Positions 37,353-48,969 of a DNA stretch of 64,000 bases are shown piece by piece. This DNA comes from Hydra vulgaris. Taxonomy: Eukaryota > Cnidaria > Hydrozoa > Anthoathecata > Hydridae. The notes under the pieces were generated by a model, which saw only the letters and a program-made list of their open reading frames with translations, did no database searches and was not told where the DNA came from. The DNA lies in assembly GCF_038396675.1 (NCBI RefSeq), contig NC_088926.1, positions 26,922,501 through 26,986,500 of the forward strand, in the 5' to 3' direction. Position 1 is the stretch's first letter; every line of letters begins with the position of its first letter. The translations under genes were made by a program, and so were the position numbers.

Positions 37353-37595
37353 GCGGTAGTGGTGTAGTGGTAGAGCGTTCGCTTCATAAGCGTGAGGTTC
37401 CGAGTTCAATCCCCACCACGTCCCTGGTAGTACCGCGCTCAACTTGTTTCTCCGCGCAGCGGCCTTGTTCGTCAAGGTTCGTGTTTCGAAGTTATAGAGT
37501 TGAGAGAGGGTTATGACCACAATTAAGTAGCCTCCTCATTTGTAGTGGCCTTCTGGGCCTTGGGGAGGTGAAATAACAAAAAAAAAAAAAAAAAA
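37353..37595 (+). mobile_element. SINE family A, full length (tRNA-Met-like head)
   Basis: Begins GCGGTAGTGGTGTAGTGG (box A) with an anticodon-like loop CTTCATAAG and box B GAGTTCAATCC, ending the tRNA part at CACCACGTCCC. The body GCAGCGGCCTTGTTCGTC...AAGTAGCCTCCTC follows, then a poly-A tail. The tRNA-like part may still drive pol III. It is unlikely to be a functional tRNA because it runs into the SINE body. Confidence 0.85.
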
Positions 37596-38089
37596 TATGG
37601 TATACTATATAGACTCTAGTATGTATTGATAGTATATTGGTCATTGTATGTTGGATTTTAGTATAATGACAGCATGTAATTTATTGTATATAGTTCATTG
37701 TATTAATTTTGGTGGTCCAAACAAAATATAAGGCAATAAATAAATGAACTAATTTAACCATTGTTGAGTTGTGTAATTGTTTATCTAACTTGTTTAAATT
37801 ATTAAAATTGTTGCATAAAATAATAAAAGTTATAAGATATAATCATAACAAATTTTTATTGTTTACAATTTTTTTGTACTACATAACACAATGCAAATGC
37901 AATCAAAAATAAAATTAAAGTTAAAATCAATAGTTTTACTTGTTGGTTTACTTTTCTAAATAAAATGGACCAATAAAACACTCCGTTTGTTATCTCCAAC
38001 AAAACTCTAAAAGAGTAACAAACATTTTTTTATTGTTGCAAAGTATTATGTACTTATGTATTAAGTATTATGTACTTAATGTACTTAAT

Positions 38090-38258
38090 CAACCTGTTTC
38101 TCCACGCAACCCCCTTGTTTGTCAAGACTTGTGTTTCAGAATTAAAAGATTAAGAGAGGGTTGTAAAAAATAATTAAAGAAGAAGTAAAAAAAGCGTTTA
38201 CCCCCTCAGCTGTAGTTGCCACCGTGCCCTTAAGTAGGTGAATATAGTAAAAAAAACT
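38090..38258 (+). mobile_element. SINE family A, diverged truncated copy
   Basis: Aligns with the body of the full-length copy (CTGTTTCTCCACGCAAC, TTGTTTGTCAAG, GTAGGTGAATA) with many substitutions and a small insertion. Confidence 0.65.
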
Positions 38259-38525
38259 TTATTTTAAAGTATCATATAATAAATAAACAAAAGTAAAAAA
38301 TGTATTTTTAATTCTTTGAAATGGATATAGAAGGACAGAATCGAAATAACACAATACCATGTACAAATTGAGTAAACATGCTAGGTTTTTTCCAGAAGTT
38401 TTGATGCATAAATTCTGTATAAAAACTTTTAATTATGTTTTTTTTTTTTGTACATCAAGTATAAAAAATTATTTTTTGTACATTAATCAACTAAAAGTTA
38501 TGATGATGATGGGTATGACAATACT

Positions 38526-38612
38526 TTGAAAACATGTTATGCAATATTTGAAAACCTATTATGCAACTTTTGAAAACATATTATGCAACTTTGAAAACAT
38601 ATTATGCAACTT
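38526..38612. repeat. 21-bp tandem repeat
   Basis: Four units of TTTGAAAACATATTATGCAA with small length differences. Confidence 0.85.
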
Positions 38613-38898
38613 TACATTTTGAGGTTTATTTTATTTATAAAAGTTATTTTGATTTTAATAAAGTTTAAATTGAAAATGTGAATCAACATAATTAGTGATG
38701 GGTTAGAGGTGAATGGCGAGAAGGTGCCTTTTGCCATCTACCATGATCCAGGTTTTTTTAGTTTTAGAAAAAGTCTGATACAGAATATTTACTTTGAAAT
38801 ATGCTTAGTTGTGAACTTAGTAACTATTATTAATAAGCAATAATAAGTGATCATTTTATTAATGCATGTTATGTTTAAAGATTTTATTTTTTAAACAG

Positions 38899-39052
38899 AA
38901 AAAGTTTGGTCTACTGAAGGATGCAATACAACCAATAATTCTTCAAAAGAAGTTTTGTGTCAATGTAACCATCTAACTAATTTTGCACTAATATTAGATG
39001 TTGATCAATTAGGAGACAATCCTTTAACTCTTTGTATAATGACATGGATTGG
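38899..39052 (+). pseudogene. GPS autoproteolysis-site exon
   Basis: Acceptor TTTTTTAAACAG; donor GG|GTATAT. It reads KVWSTEGCNTTNNSSKEV, then LCQCNHLTNFALILDVD, ending TLCIMTWIG at phase 2. WSTEGC and CQCNHLTNF are diagnostic of the GPCR proteolysis site, where intact proteins cleave between L and T of HLT. The first residues of TM1 (CIMTWIG) are present, but the rest of TM1 is not found downstream. Confidence 0.82.
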
Positions 39053-39067
39053 GTATATTTATATACC

Positions 39068-39113
39068 AACATCATAATCATGATCAATGATGATCATGAT
39101 TATAATGTTGGTT
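39068..39113. repeat. Perfect-type hairpin after GPS exon
   Basis: CCAACATCATAATCATGATC is repeated inverted (one mismatch) across a 4-nt centre, ending ATAATGTTGG, starting 15 bp inside the intron after the GPS exon. Confidence 0.75.
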
Positions 39114-39774
39114 GTAATAGTGGTGTTGCAGATGATGAAGTTTTTTTGATTTAAAAGATCCTCATTCAAAAGAACACAGTTGTTTATCAATACAATACAA
39201 GTTTTAAATAAAATTTAAATTTAAAAACTATTCTTCTAACTCTGTCTTGGTGTCTTTATAAGTTTATTTTATAGTATTAAGGTTATTTCACAGCACCTAT
39301 AATTATAAAAAAATTGCAACATTTATAAGTGTGTGTGTGTGTATATATATATGTGTATTAATAATAAACCGTAGATCACCGCAACTTCCTGCTCTCAATG
39401 AGAGTTTGTCGCATTGGTTTGACAAGGCTCTAACTCTTGATCAATTTTTTTCATTTTTAAATTAAATTTCTTTCATTTTTATACATCTATCAAAAAAAAG
39501 AATACATAAACATATAAAAAAATAGTAATATACATAAACATATAAAAAAGTAGTAATATAAATAATTTTAATTAAATATTAAAAAAAAAAGTTAAAAGAT
39601 TTTTATTTAAATTCTCCTAACATAAAAAATTTTCTATGTTAGGAGTCTTGATTTCGGTCTTGTAAAAACTTTCAAAGTCTTGGTCTTGGTCTGGGGTTTA
39701 TTTTTTTATGTATTGGTCTTGAAGCATTCAGTCTTGGTCTTGAGCCCAAATGCCTTAATCTTAGTCTTAGCCTA

Positions 39775-40256
<482 letters not shown>

Positions 40257-40317
40257 TTTGTACACTAATTTAAAATGTTTTATTTCTGTGTCTTACATAA
40301 AAACATTGAATGTTAAA

Positions 40318-41575
40318 TAGTGAACGGAAACTTTCGGCTTCGGCCGAAACCGAAATTTCTGCTTCAACAATTTTTTTACTTTTCCTGTTTCGGCCGAAAT
40401 TTCGGTTCAAACCGCAACAGAAATGAACCGAAACTTTTAAAAGATTTTTTTTAGTTTTATTATAGAGTGGGATCATGACAGTTTCCTAATTGTAATCGTT
40501 TGTTAGTAAATCAATTTTTTATTATAACAAATGTAAAAATATGAATTGAAATCACGTTACATAATAGTTTTAAGTTACTATTCTCAAATCATTCTTAAAA
40601 TGAAATAACGTTTATGTAAAGCAACCCAAACTAATAGTTTCATCAAAAATTTCTCAGTGCTAAATTTTACAATGGAAATAATCGATAAAAAACTGTTTTA
40701 TGGAATCATTTTACCGTGGCAGTTAGTGATTTCAAATACGGAACTTGCAATTTGAAAATATCTCGTGGATCGCACAATCCAAAACTTCAATCACTTAACG
40801 GACTTTCATCACATTTAAGAAGTGGTTTACTCTAAAAAATCTCTTAACTGAAAAAGCAATACAACTACCGGCAGTCCTATAAATCTCAAAAATTGATTCA
40901 AACTTCAAAGAAGGTCCGAATTTTCTTGTGCGACCGTGGCGCAGTGGTTAGAGTGCTTGCCTTTTAAGCAGGAGATCCAGGCTCAAAACGAGCTTCGGAT
41001 ATATTTTTGCGTCACGGTAATGAAGAAGGCGTGAACTTCCTGGTTAAATGCACTTCCGCGGTGCTCTGTGACAAGACCTATAGATCTTCTTGGGGCACCT
41101 AAATAAAAAAAAAAATAAAAAAAAAGTTTCATAGATTTATATTAGAAAACAACATTAAAAGCAAAGTTTGGTTTGGCAAAAGCAGCAAAGAGATTCCTTA
41201 GATCTCCACCAACATCTGCCAAAGTTAAAAGGTTGTTTTTAACTGCTGGAGAAATTCTTTCAAATGAAAGAAACATACTTTTGCCAGAAAACATAAAAAA
41301 ATATGTATTTCGCAAAGAAAATACTTTAATTATTACCTTTAATTATTGAAATGTCTTAACATATTAGAGCTTTTATCAAACTATGTTACATGGTGATTGG
41401 CTAGATATATGTTAAATAGTTTTTTTTTTGCTTTAATTTGGTGATCATAAAAGGTTCAGGGACTTTAAACATTCATTTTCAAATTTTGGCCGAAATTTCG
41501 GTTTCGGCTACGGTTTCACTGAACCGAAATTCCGGTACTTTCGGTTTCGGCTCAAATTTCGGTTTCGATCGATTA
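40318..41575 (+). mobile_element. Internally deleted hAT element with SINE inside
   Basis: Both ends are rich in TTTCGGTTTCGGCCGAAA-type motifs in inverted arrangement. Near 40735-40835 the plus strand reads YGTCNLKISRGSHNPKLQ and LNGLSSHLRSG, a decayed BED zinc finger. At 41170-41325 it reads LAKAAKRFLRSPPTSAKVKR, LFLTAGEILSNERN and LLPENIKKYVF, the hAT C-terminal dimerisation domain. The catalytic middle is gone. A family B SINE has inserted between the two parts. Confidence 0.75.
40930..41125 (+). mobile_element. SINE family B (tRNA-derived)
   Basis: GCGACCGTGGCGCAGTGG head with an anticodon-like loop CTTTTAA (tRNA-Lys-like), body with GGCGTGAACTTCCTGG and CGCGGTGCTCTGTG, ending GGCACCTAAATAAAA and poly-A. 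Confidence 0.85.
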
Positions 41576-42788
41576 CTAATTTTAAATAAGCTGTATTTTT
41601 TCATGCATTTTGTTTATTTATTAAGGATTGTTGAAACAAGACAAGTTACTCAGTATATAAAAAAATTGTTTTCCATTAACTTCCTGTGATAAAATAAAAT
41701 GAATAGCATTAAAAGCACTAAAATAACGTTAAAACAAAATAAATGTTTAGAATATAATAAAATACAGCTATTAAGGTATAGTTTAAAGTTTTGCATTATG
41801 GAATATATAAATATAAGTTTTTATAAAAATAACGCAAACAAATTGTCAGTTATTTAAGCTAATAAGTTACATGTTCAAGATCTCAATTGATAAATATAAG
41901 CGTAAAAGATTAATCAAGATATAAATAATATTCTTAAAAGTCATAAATAAAGTTATAAATAAAAAAGATCAATAGCTTTTTTTATAATTTTCTGCATTGT
42001 CAATTATATTCAAATAAATTGGTACTTAGTTGAAAAGTTTAGCTCCAGTGTAAATAAATCATGACAATTATATTAATGTTGTTTATTCTAGTTGACTTTA
42101 AATAATTGGTACGAACAAAATATTTAGTGTATCCTATCAAGAATTAATGGAGCTTATACTTGGTACTTTAGTGGTTGCTTTTGCTACTCCCCAATAACTT
42201 TTATATTTTTATTAGGTGTCTAAGCACTGACATGTGTTCAAGCACTGATGGCAAATTTTACGTTTGATTTTACAATTGTTTTTTATAGCTTTTTTAATAG
42301 GAATACATCTCTTGATATAACTGTTTTTTTTTTAATATTAGGTAATCACTAGCAATTATAAGGTACATTGCTATCACCTTTTTTCAAATAATGGAGTTAT
42401 ACTTTCAGTGCTCTATGCTTAAGGAATTGGTCATTCTGATAGTGATTTGTTAAATAGTATTGTAAAAATTGAGCTAATAAATCTATTCTAATGCTCTAAT
42501 ACCAGTAGAAATTGTCAGGGTCTGTTATTTTATTTTGCTTTAAATTGTTTAATTTAATACTGACAGTTGTTTAAAAACAAGTACCTAAAGTTTGTTCAGT
42601 TGTACGAATCAAAAAAAATAAGAAAGTTCTATTAGTAGGTATTAAAGGCTGATTAGAATTGGTTATTAAATGTGTATGCAATACACATTAAATGATAAAA
42701 TCTTTGACTGGAGGCAGACCTTTTATAAAAATAATTTTAAAAATACAGTTTAGTTTAGAATTTTAAAAGTTCAATTTATGATTCAGTT

Positions 42789-45231
42789 AATTCGTCCCCT
42801 CAGTATTATCTTGTTCTATCTACAAACTTTTTTTTTTTGCAAAAACCAATTTTTATTGTTTAAAAAAGTATAATGTATTATTTGCACTTATCAATAAATT
42901 ATTACCTTCTCTGCTTCGTCAAGATTTATTCAATTTGACTTTGTTCTAATTACAATTTTACGTATTTTGTTAGTTTTATCTTATTCTATTTCACTTTTTT
43001 AAAACATTTTAGTATTATAATGTTCTAATGCCCAAATCTGCAAATCAATGTTGTAGCGCAAGTCACATGACTTTTTATTTTGATATTTTCAAAATGTCGT
43101 CAAGTAAGTTTATTGGTTTAGTTACAAAAGAAACAGTTGACTTTGAATTACTTAATACCGACTCGTAAGTAGTTTCTATTACTATGGTAATTTTAAAATT
43201 TGAAAATAAAAAGGAAAATTTTATTTTTCCGATAATTGGATTCCATTTTATGTTCTTTTAACGATAAAATAGTCAACTATTATATCGTGCATTATCAACT
43301 ATTATATAAATATCGTGCATTAAAGGGTTAAAATAACTTAAGACTAGCTCTCATACACAGTACTAGTAGTTAACTAACTATAAATCTATATGTATAACTA
43401 TATATATATAACTATATGTATAACTATATATATTGTGCCTTTAAATAACTATATATATATTGTGCAAAGTCTTTAAGTAAGACTAAATTCTCTATATTAT
43501 TTATTTCCTAACTGTAAAAAAATAACTTATATTACCCTGCTAATTACGATGCTTATGAAATTCCAATTGTCATTAATTTTTGATTTTTTTTTTAATATTA
43601 TGTTGTTTTTAAATGTAGCTAAAGTTTGTACTTTTTATTTCTACAGTGTCGATTCAAGTTTCCACAATAAGCTACTACATACGGATTTAGAAATAGTTGT
43701 GCCAATAGAGCAACTCTCGACAAAAAAAAAAGTTGGACGTAAAAGAACCAGAAATCCAGATAGCTGGAAATGCAATGTCAATAAAAAAAGGCGTCAAGCT
43801 GGCCAGGAGTATAAAAGCAGGAATAAAGTGATAAGAAGAAAGAGAGAGATCAATAATGAGAAGGACTGTACTAACTGTAAATTTAAATGCCACATTTATT
43901 TTCCGCAAGAGTAACGGGAGTTACTATTTAACAAATTTTGGGGACTCAATGATGACCTCAAAGCACACTTTTATAGTGAAAATACAACACGTATTGTGAA
44001 AAAAACTAAACGAACACTTGCAATTTCATCGAGGCGGCAATACTCATTTGCCTACTTTTTTCACCTGGCAGGGATTCCCATCAGAGTTTGCAAACCTTTC
44101 TTTTTAAACACTCTTGACATAAGTCAACAAAGAATTTCATATTTTTATAAACATTTCCAAACAGATACAAACACGCCTACCCCAAGAAAACAAGGTAAAC
44201 ATACAAAAAAGAAAATTCCTGACGCGGTCAGAGATGGCATTAGGAAACACATATATAGTATTCCGGTTATAGACTCGCACTATTGCCGTGCTAATACAAA
44301 TAGAAAATGCTTTGAGTCTGAATTGTCTATTAGTCGACTGTATGAGCTTTACCAAGACTTTTGTCAGCAAAAACGATTTCAACCGGCTAAAAAGCACTTA
44401 TACTCTGAAATTTTTTTAACTGAGTTCAATATTTCTTTCCAGCAAAGAAAAAAAGATAGGTGTGATAAGTGTGAAATTTTTAAAATCAAAAGTGCTAAAG
44501 GTATTTTAAGTGATTGTGAACGGGCTCAGCATCTAAGTCATATTGAACAAAAAGAAGATGCACGCGAGGAGCGCAAAAAAGACAGACAGTCAGGACATCC
44601 TGTTCTCTGTTTTGATTTACAAAATGTTTTAACAGTTCCCAAGGCTGAGATATCCAACTTCTTAGGAAGCTGTCTGTTTATAACATGACAGCACATCTTT
44701 CTTTAGATAAAGATGTTTATTGTTGTATCTGGTCTGAAAGCCAATCTGGCAGAGCCGGAAATGATTTGGCATCTGCAATCCTACGAATTTTAGAATCTGT
44801 GCTTACCACCCATCCACAACTTAAGAACCTCATTTTATGGTCAGATATTCCCATCTTTGTATCCGTCCTTGGTAAGAAATACATTCAAAACATTCACCAA
44901 ATTAGACATTTGTGCATGTTTGGACAAACTATAATTAAAAAAACCCAAAGAAATTGACATAGAACATTATACAATTTTTGTATTTTGTAAAGTTTGTCAG
45001 TAATTTGTTCTATCTCAAAAGTCAAAATCATTTTTTTAAACACTAAATACACAATAATTTTCTAAAAATGGTTTATAAGGGTATTATATATTGACCTTGA
45101 CAATTTTATAATAACAAAATTTGGTGCAAAGTTTATTTTGAACATTTTTAGGGCTTTTGAAAATTCAAATGCCTTTTTTTCAAAACCATAGTTTAGCGAC
45201 ATAGAACAAGATAATACTGAGGGGATGAATT
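42789..45231 (+). mobile_element. DNA transposon, family unassigned
   Basis: The ends read AATTCRTCCCCTCAGTATTATC and continue TTGTTCTAT, inverted at 42789-42820 and 45200-45231. GTT lies immediately outside both ends and may be a 3-bp target duplication. The interior encodes a decayed transposase on the plus strand. Confidence 0.72.
43094..44957 (+). pseudogene. Transposase of the 42.8-45.2 kb element
   Basis: Exon 1 43094-43164 (MSSSKFIGLVTKETVDFE) joins at phase 2 to exon 2 from 43647 (VDSSFHNKLL). It runs KKKVGRKRTRNPDSWKCN, CTNCKFKCHIYF, stop TAA 43912, then in frame LFNKFWGLNDDLKAHF, FFLNTLDISQQRISYFYK, RCDKCEIFKIKS and CFDLQNVLTVPKAE. A frameshift near 44680 leads to YCCIWSESQSGRAGNDLAS and LILWSD, after which the C-terminus is lost. 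The Cys-pair and DLQN...SE blocks suggest a DDE-type transposase with a zinc-binding region. I recognise it only as a recurrent invertebrate transposon protein. Confidence 0.65.
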
Positions 45232-46430
45232 GTTGCAACAAATTGTTAAAAAGTACTGTATTCCTGGATAAAGAAATTAAAAATAAAGGTCTTTAGGCTT
45301 AACTACTATGAAGGAGAATTAAATCGATGGTTTGATAAATTCAGTTCCACGATAAAAAATTTTAAAGTGATATACATTAAGATTGTTAGGAAAAGACAAA
45401 GCGAAATGAACATACATCAACTGACCGTTAGTTATATAGACACAGCAAAATATAAATACATCGACTGAGGGTTATGGCATAAGCAGACAGTCTAAAAGTT
45501 TTTAACTTTTTCTGTCTTCTCTAAAAATCTTTGTTCAAACAAAATATGATTTTTAATATTGAGGGTTTTAGTTCAATAAATGAATATAAGACCACAGTAA
45601 CAATTTAAAAAAAAACTTTATGGTAATTAAAAATATAAGCTGTTAATACAATTCGTTTTCGCTTATTTTTAAATTTTTTTGTTAAGCTGTATGAAAAGCC
45701 ATCTTGCCCCATTTTCCTTTAATTGTAAAAAATTAGTTATTTTAATACTGATAGAAACTAATTTTTTTCATTACGCAATGTAACGGCAAATAACTTGAGT
45801 TAACAGCAATTAATTTAAGTTTAACTCAAAATCCTTTAACGTTTAACGCTCTAACGGCTCTGAACCGTTTTATTAAATCATTAATTGCTTAATAATTTTT
45901 TTTTTTAATAGATGCTCTTTATGGATGCTCCCTTTAGGTAAATTGGGGTATATAAATAGGCGCATTAAAACGCACATACGTTGACTTAAATAGAGATAAG
46001 CGTGGTGAGTGTTCATACGTTGACTGATTAATAATCTATCCAATATTGCTTTAACTTCCTTTTCAGTATGTGTTATTTTTCTATTTTCCAAAAGAGAAAG
46101 TTTTTTTTATACTTTTATTTTTCATAATCAACAAATTGGTAAAATGATCAACAAGATGAATAAATTATTTGCGGAACATTAACATTAAGTTTAATTACTC
46201 AAAGTTTTTTTCACTGCAACTTATAATTACGCACGTAAAAAGCACGTATAATGTTCGTTTTATAGTACATTATTGATTGTTTTTGACTATAAAATTTATA
46301 ACTATAAAAATGTCATTGATTATAAAATTTATAAATTAATCAACAGATATGCTATCCATATCTGTTGGTTGGCTGGGGCTATATATTGTTCAAATTTAAT
46401 TTTTTGATTTTGTTACAAAATTATTTTTAG
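45232..46430. other. Receptor intron, no TM1 exon seen
   Basis: A/T-rich. Searched by eye for a hydrophobic exon with phase 2-2 borders that would supply TM1; none found. The short minus-strand frame at 45873-46091 has no recognisable features. Confidence 0.5.
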
Positions 46431-46699
46431 CAAACTACGAGCGAATGTTTCATCTAAAATTCTTCTCAATCTATGTTTCAGTTTAATGATAACTCTTATT
46501 CTTTTTCTTTCCTTGGTTGAACACACCCAACCACGAATATTATGTCAGATAGTTGCATCACTTTTACAATTTTTTGTTCTATCCACGTTTTCCTGGATGG
46601 TTGTTGAAGGAATAAATATGTATGAAATATTTGTGAAAGTGTTTCGTGGTGTATACAGATCTCGTGTATTTATGTTGAAGTCTTACGCTTTCGCTTTGG
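46431..46699 (+). pseudogene. 7TM exon: TM2 and TM3
   Basis: Acceptor TTATTTTTAG; donor G|GTTAGT. It begins at phase 2 with KLRANVSSKILLNLCFSL and continues through two hydrophobic segments and SWMVVEGINMYEIFVKVF, the TM3 signature of class B2 adhesion receptors (compare WMLVEG.xLY). The frame is open throughout. Confidence 0.8.
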
Positions 46700-46798
46700 G
46701 TTAGTATTTTATTGTTAGTAATGCTTAAATTACTCATTATTTTTTTAAATGCTTTTTCTTAATACTTTTTTGTGCAAGAGTTTAAAATTTTTTTTTAG

Positions 46799-46892
46799 GT
46801 ATACCACTGGTATTTACAGTAGTTACATCTGCAATTAAACCTAGCAACTGATACTAGAACCTAGGCCCTGAAACTGATCGTGATCCAAAAGT
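46799..46892 (+). pseudogene. 7TM exon: TM4, with two stops
   Basis: Follows TTTTTTTAG and ends before GTAAGTAT. Phase 1 reading gives GIPLVFTVVTSAIKPSN, matching the GxP start of TM4, then TGA at 46849-46851 and TAG at 46855-46857 before the donor. Either stop would truncate the protein in the second extracellular loop. Confidence 0.7.
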
Positions 46893-46967
46893 GTAAGTAT
46901 TAACTGTTTAAGTTTTCGATAGTAAAATTTAGAAATTTCAAGCTTGCTTTTTTTTTTGTTTTTTTAG

Positions 46968-47375
46968 ATACGTTGTTCGGGGTATTTCGTTTGTGGAGTA
47001 CTTCTTCCAGTATGTATGATAATGTTATGCAATATTGTTATTCTTGTTCTTGTTCTAAGAGGTATCAATAGTAATACTAAAATAGCGAATAAAATAAAGT
47101 TAAAAAAAAATGTTCGTATTACATTGGGGTGTTCTTTATTGCTTGGAACAACATGGATATTTGCAGTTTTAGCAGTTGATAATCTTCGAGATGTATTTCA
47201 ATGGTTATTTTGTAATTTTAACTCTTTGCAAGGTTTTTTTATTTTTCTATTTTACGTTGTTCAAAACTCAGTTGTTAAAAATCAATGGCGTTTGTTCCTT
47301 GGAAAAAATGATTTAATGAAAAAGTCGATCCAATTTTCTAGGCGATATGAAAACAGCAACACTACGAAATTTTAG
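46968..47375 (+). pseudogene. 7TM exon: TM5 to TM7 and C-tail
   Basis: Follows TTTTTTTAG. One frame gives GVLLPVCMIMLCNIVILVL (TM5), GCSLLLGTTWIFAVLAVD (TM6) and FNSLQGFFIFLFYVV (TM7), then a short tail ending at the TAA at 47373. FNSLQGFFIFLFY is highly characteristic of adhesion GPCRs. The frame dictated by the previous exon (phase 2) instead reads YVVRGISFVEYFFQYV and stops, so an indel lies near 46990-47000. Confidence 0.82.
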
Positions 47376-47404
47376 TCTGATAGATAGATTTGATTTTGAC
47401 TGGA

Positions 47405-47540
47405 AAAGTAACTTAAGAAGAAAAGGATGAGCAACTTAAAAACAGAAAAAAATAACTTAAGAACAAGAAGAATGACTTAACAACAGAAAGAATTACTTAA
47501 GAACAGAAAGAATTACTTAAGAACAGGAAGAATAACTACT
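47405..47540. repeat. 21-bp tandem repeat after the receptor stop
   Basis: About six degenerate units of GAACAGAAAGAATTACTTAA just downstream of the receptor's last codon, in what would be its 3' UTR. Confidence 0.8.
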
Positions 47541-47602
47541 CAAAGCTCAAAAATTAATGTTCTTTATCGTTGCTTTTAGATAAATATAAATAGTCTTTTT
47601 AT

Positions 47603-47603
47603 A

Positions 47604-47665
<62 letters not shown>
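47603..47665. repeat. (TA)n microsatellite
   Basis: About 60 bp of TA, 20 bp before the AATAAA at 47682. Confidence 0.95.
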
Positions 47666-47666
<1 letters not shown>

Positions 47667-48072
47667 CTATTTTTGCTGTTTAATAAAATAAATATTGATA
47701 ATAATGATAATAATAATAATAAATGCACAACGACTTAGTTTTATGATGGAAACTTTTTATAGTGTAAGTCGTAAAACTTATCGTGTGCTCTACAACAAAA
47801 TTTATGCTGCAAAGCAATTGTTGTGTACGAATTTCTGTTTGTGTACGTAAAATTGTTGTGTACAATAAAATCGTAAAATTGTTGTACATCATTTCTACAA
47901 CTATTGGAAATATCGAATTCAAAGACCAAGATTTTCTGGATACTGGAGAATTTTATTTTATCTATTAGATCACTGGTCGCCAACCTATTATAAGTATCTA
48001 AATCCTAAATAATTTTATCAAGTCTTAGTAAGAGACACAAGAATTTTAGTGTAAAAAACTCTATAAATCATT

Positions 48073-48131
48073 AGCTATAAATTATTATTTTTTGAAAAAA
48101 TAATAATTTGCTATAAATTATTATTTTTTGA
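48073..48131. repeat. Nested direct and inverted A/T repeat
   Basis: GCTATAAATTATTATTTTTT followed by GAAA occurs twice. The segment between is its own inverse (AATTATTATTTTTT/GAAAAAATAATAATT), forming a strong hairpin. Confidence 0.7.
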
Positions 48132-48540
48132 AATTGGATATCATTTATGTCTCTTAAAAACATTTTTTACACATTGCAAAATAAAAAATTAAAACAAATG
48201 ATTTAAGAATAAAAAAAGATATATAGTATAATTTTTTTAAATCAATTAATTTACAATTTGTTTTGCATCAAGTTTAAAACTTGAGGTCTTTAGTTTTAGG
48301 CAACTTTCAAGGCTAACATCTTTGAAAGAAAATCTCGACATCATTGACAGAGACTCTCAACATCGTCGTCAACATCATTGAAAGATAATGCAAACTTTTC
48401 CCTTTTTTTTCCTTCAATTTTTTTATTTCTTTCCGTAAAGTTGTAAAGAGGTAGAGGGGCATTGTGACACTTTTAGTTTTTGCATCGTAACTATTTTCAA
48501 CGCGTCATTTTTTAGGCCGTTGATCCAATATGTAGATTTA

Positions 48541-48967
48541 GACGATATTTCGAATGACTTTTTTTTCCCGTGAACTTTAGGCCAGACGAGAAAACTTTAA
48601 AAATGTTTTAATCTACCGGAACAAATAAGTGACTGCGGCTTTACATTGGCGTTGTAAAAAAACAATGGCTTATTGCGTAATGTTAGGGGGTTTTTATTGT
48701 TTATTTTCTAGCCTTTTAAAAAAATTTAGATTTGTTTTGAATTATATTTTTATAGTTGCGTTATTATAAAAAAGAAATTTTTATAAGATTAAGAAATAAA
48801 TTAAATTTCTTTTTATTCATACATTTATATTTAACTTTTTACAAAAGCAGTTTAGTACTCCTGTCATTAGAAATGTTTATTAAATATTTTTCTGCATGAT
48901 TTTTTAACCAAAGTTTTCTCGTCTGACTTTCCAAAGTTCACAGGAAAAAGTCAGACGAAATATCGTC
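48541..48967. mobile_element. 427-bp MITE with TA target sites
   Basis: Inverted ends of about 60 bp: GACGATATTTCG at the left, then GTGAACTTT and CAGACGAGAAAACTTT, mirrored at 48907-48967. TA flanks both sides (48539-48540 and 48968-48969). The interior is non-coding. The TA duplication fits a Tc1/mariner-mobilised MITE. Confidence 0.8.
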
Positions 48968-48969
48968 TA

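Noticed and set aside
37353-37424. tRNA-Met gene
   Set aside because: The tRNA-like sequence continues into a SINE body repeated elsewhere, with a poly-A tail. It is a SINE head.
43549-43646. Hydrophobic N-terminus of the 43549 frame as a signal or TM1 segment
   Set aside because: It precedes a splice acceptor and lies within the transposase intron; exon 1 at 43094 gives the correct phase.
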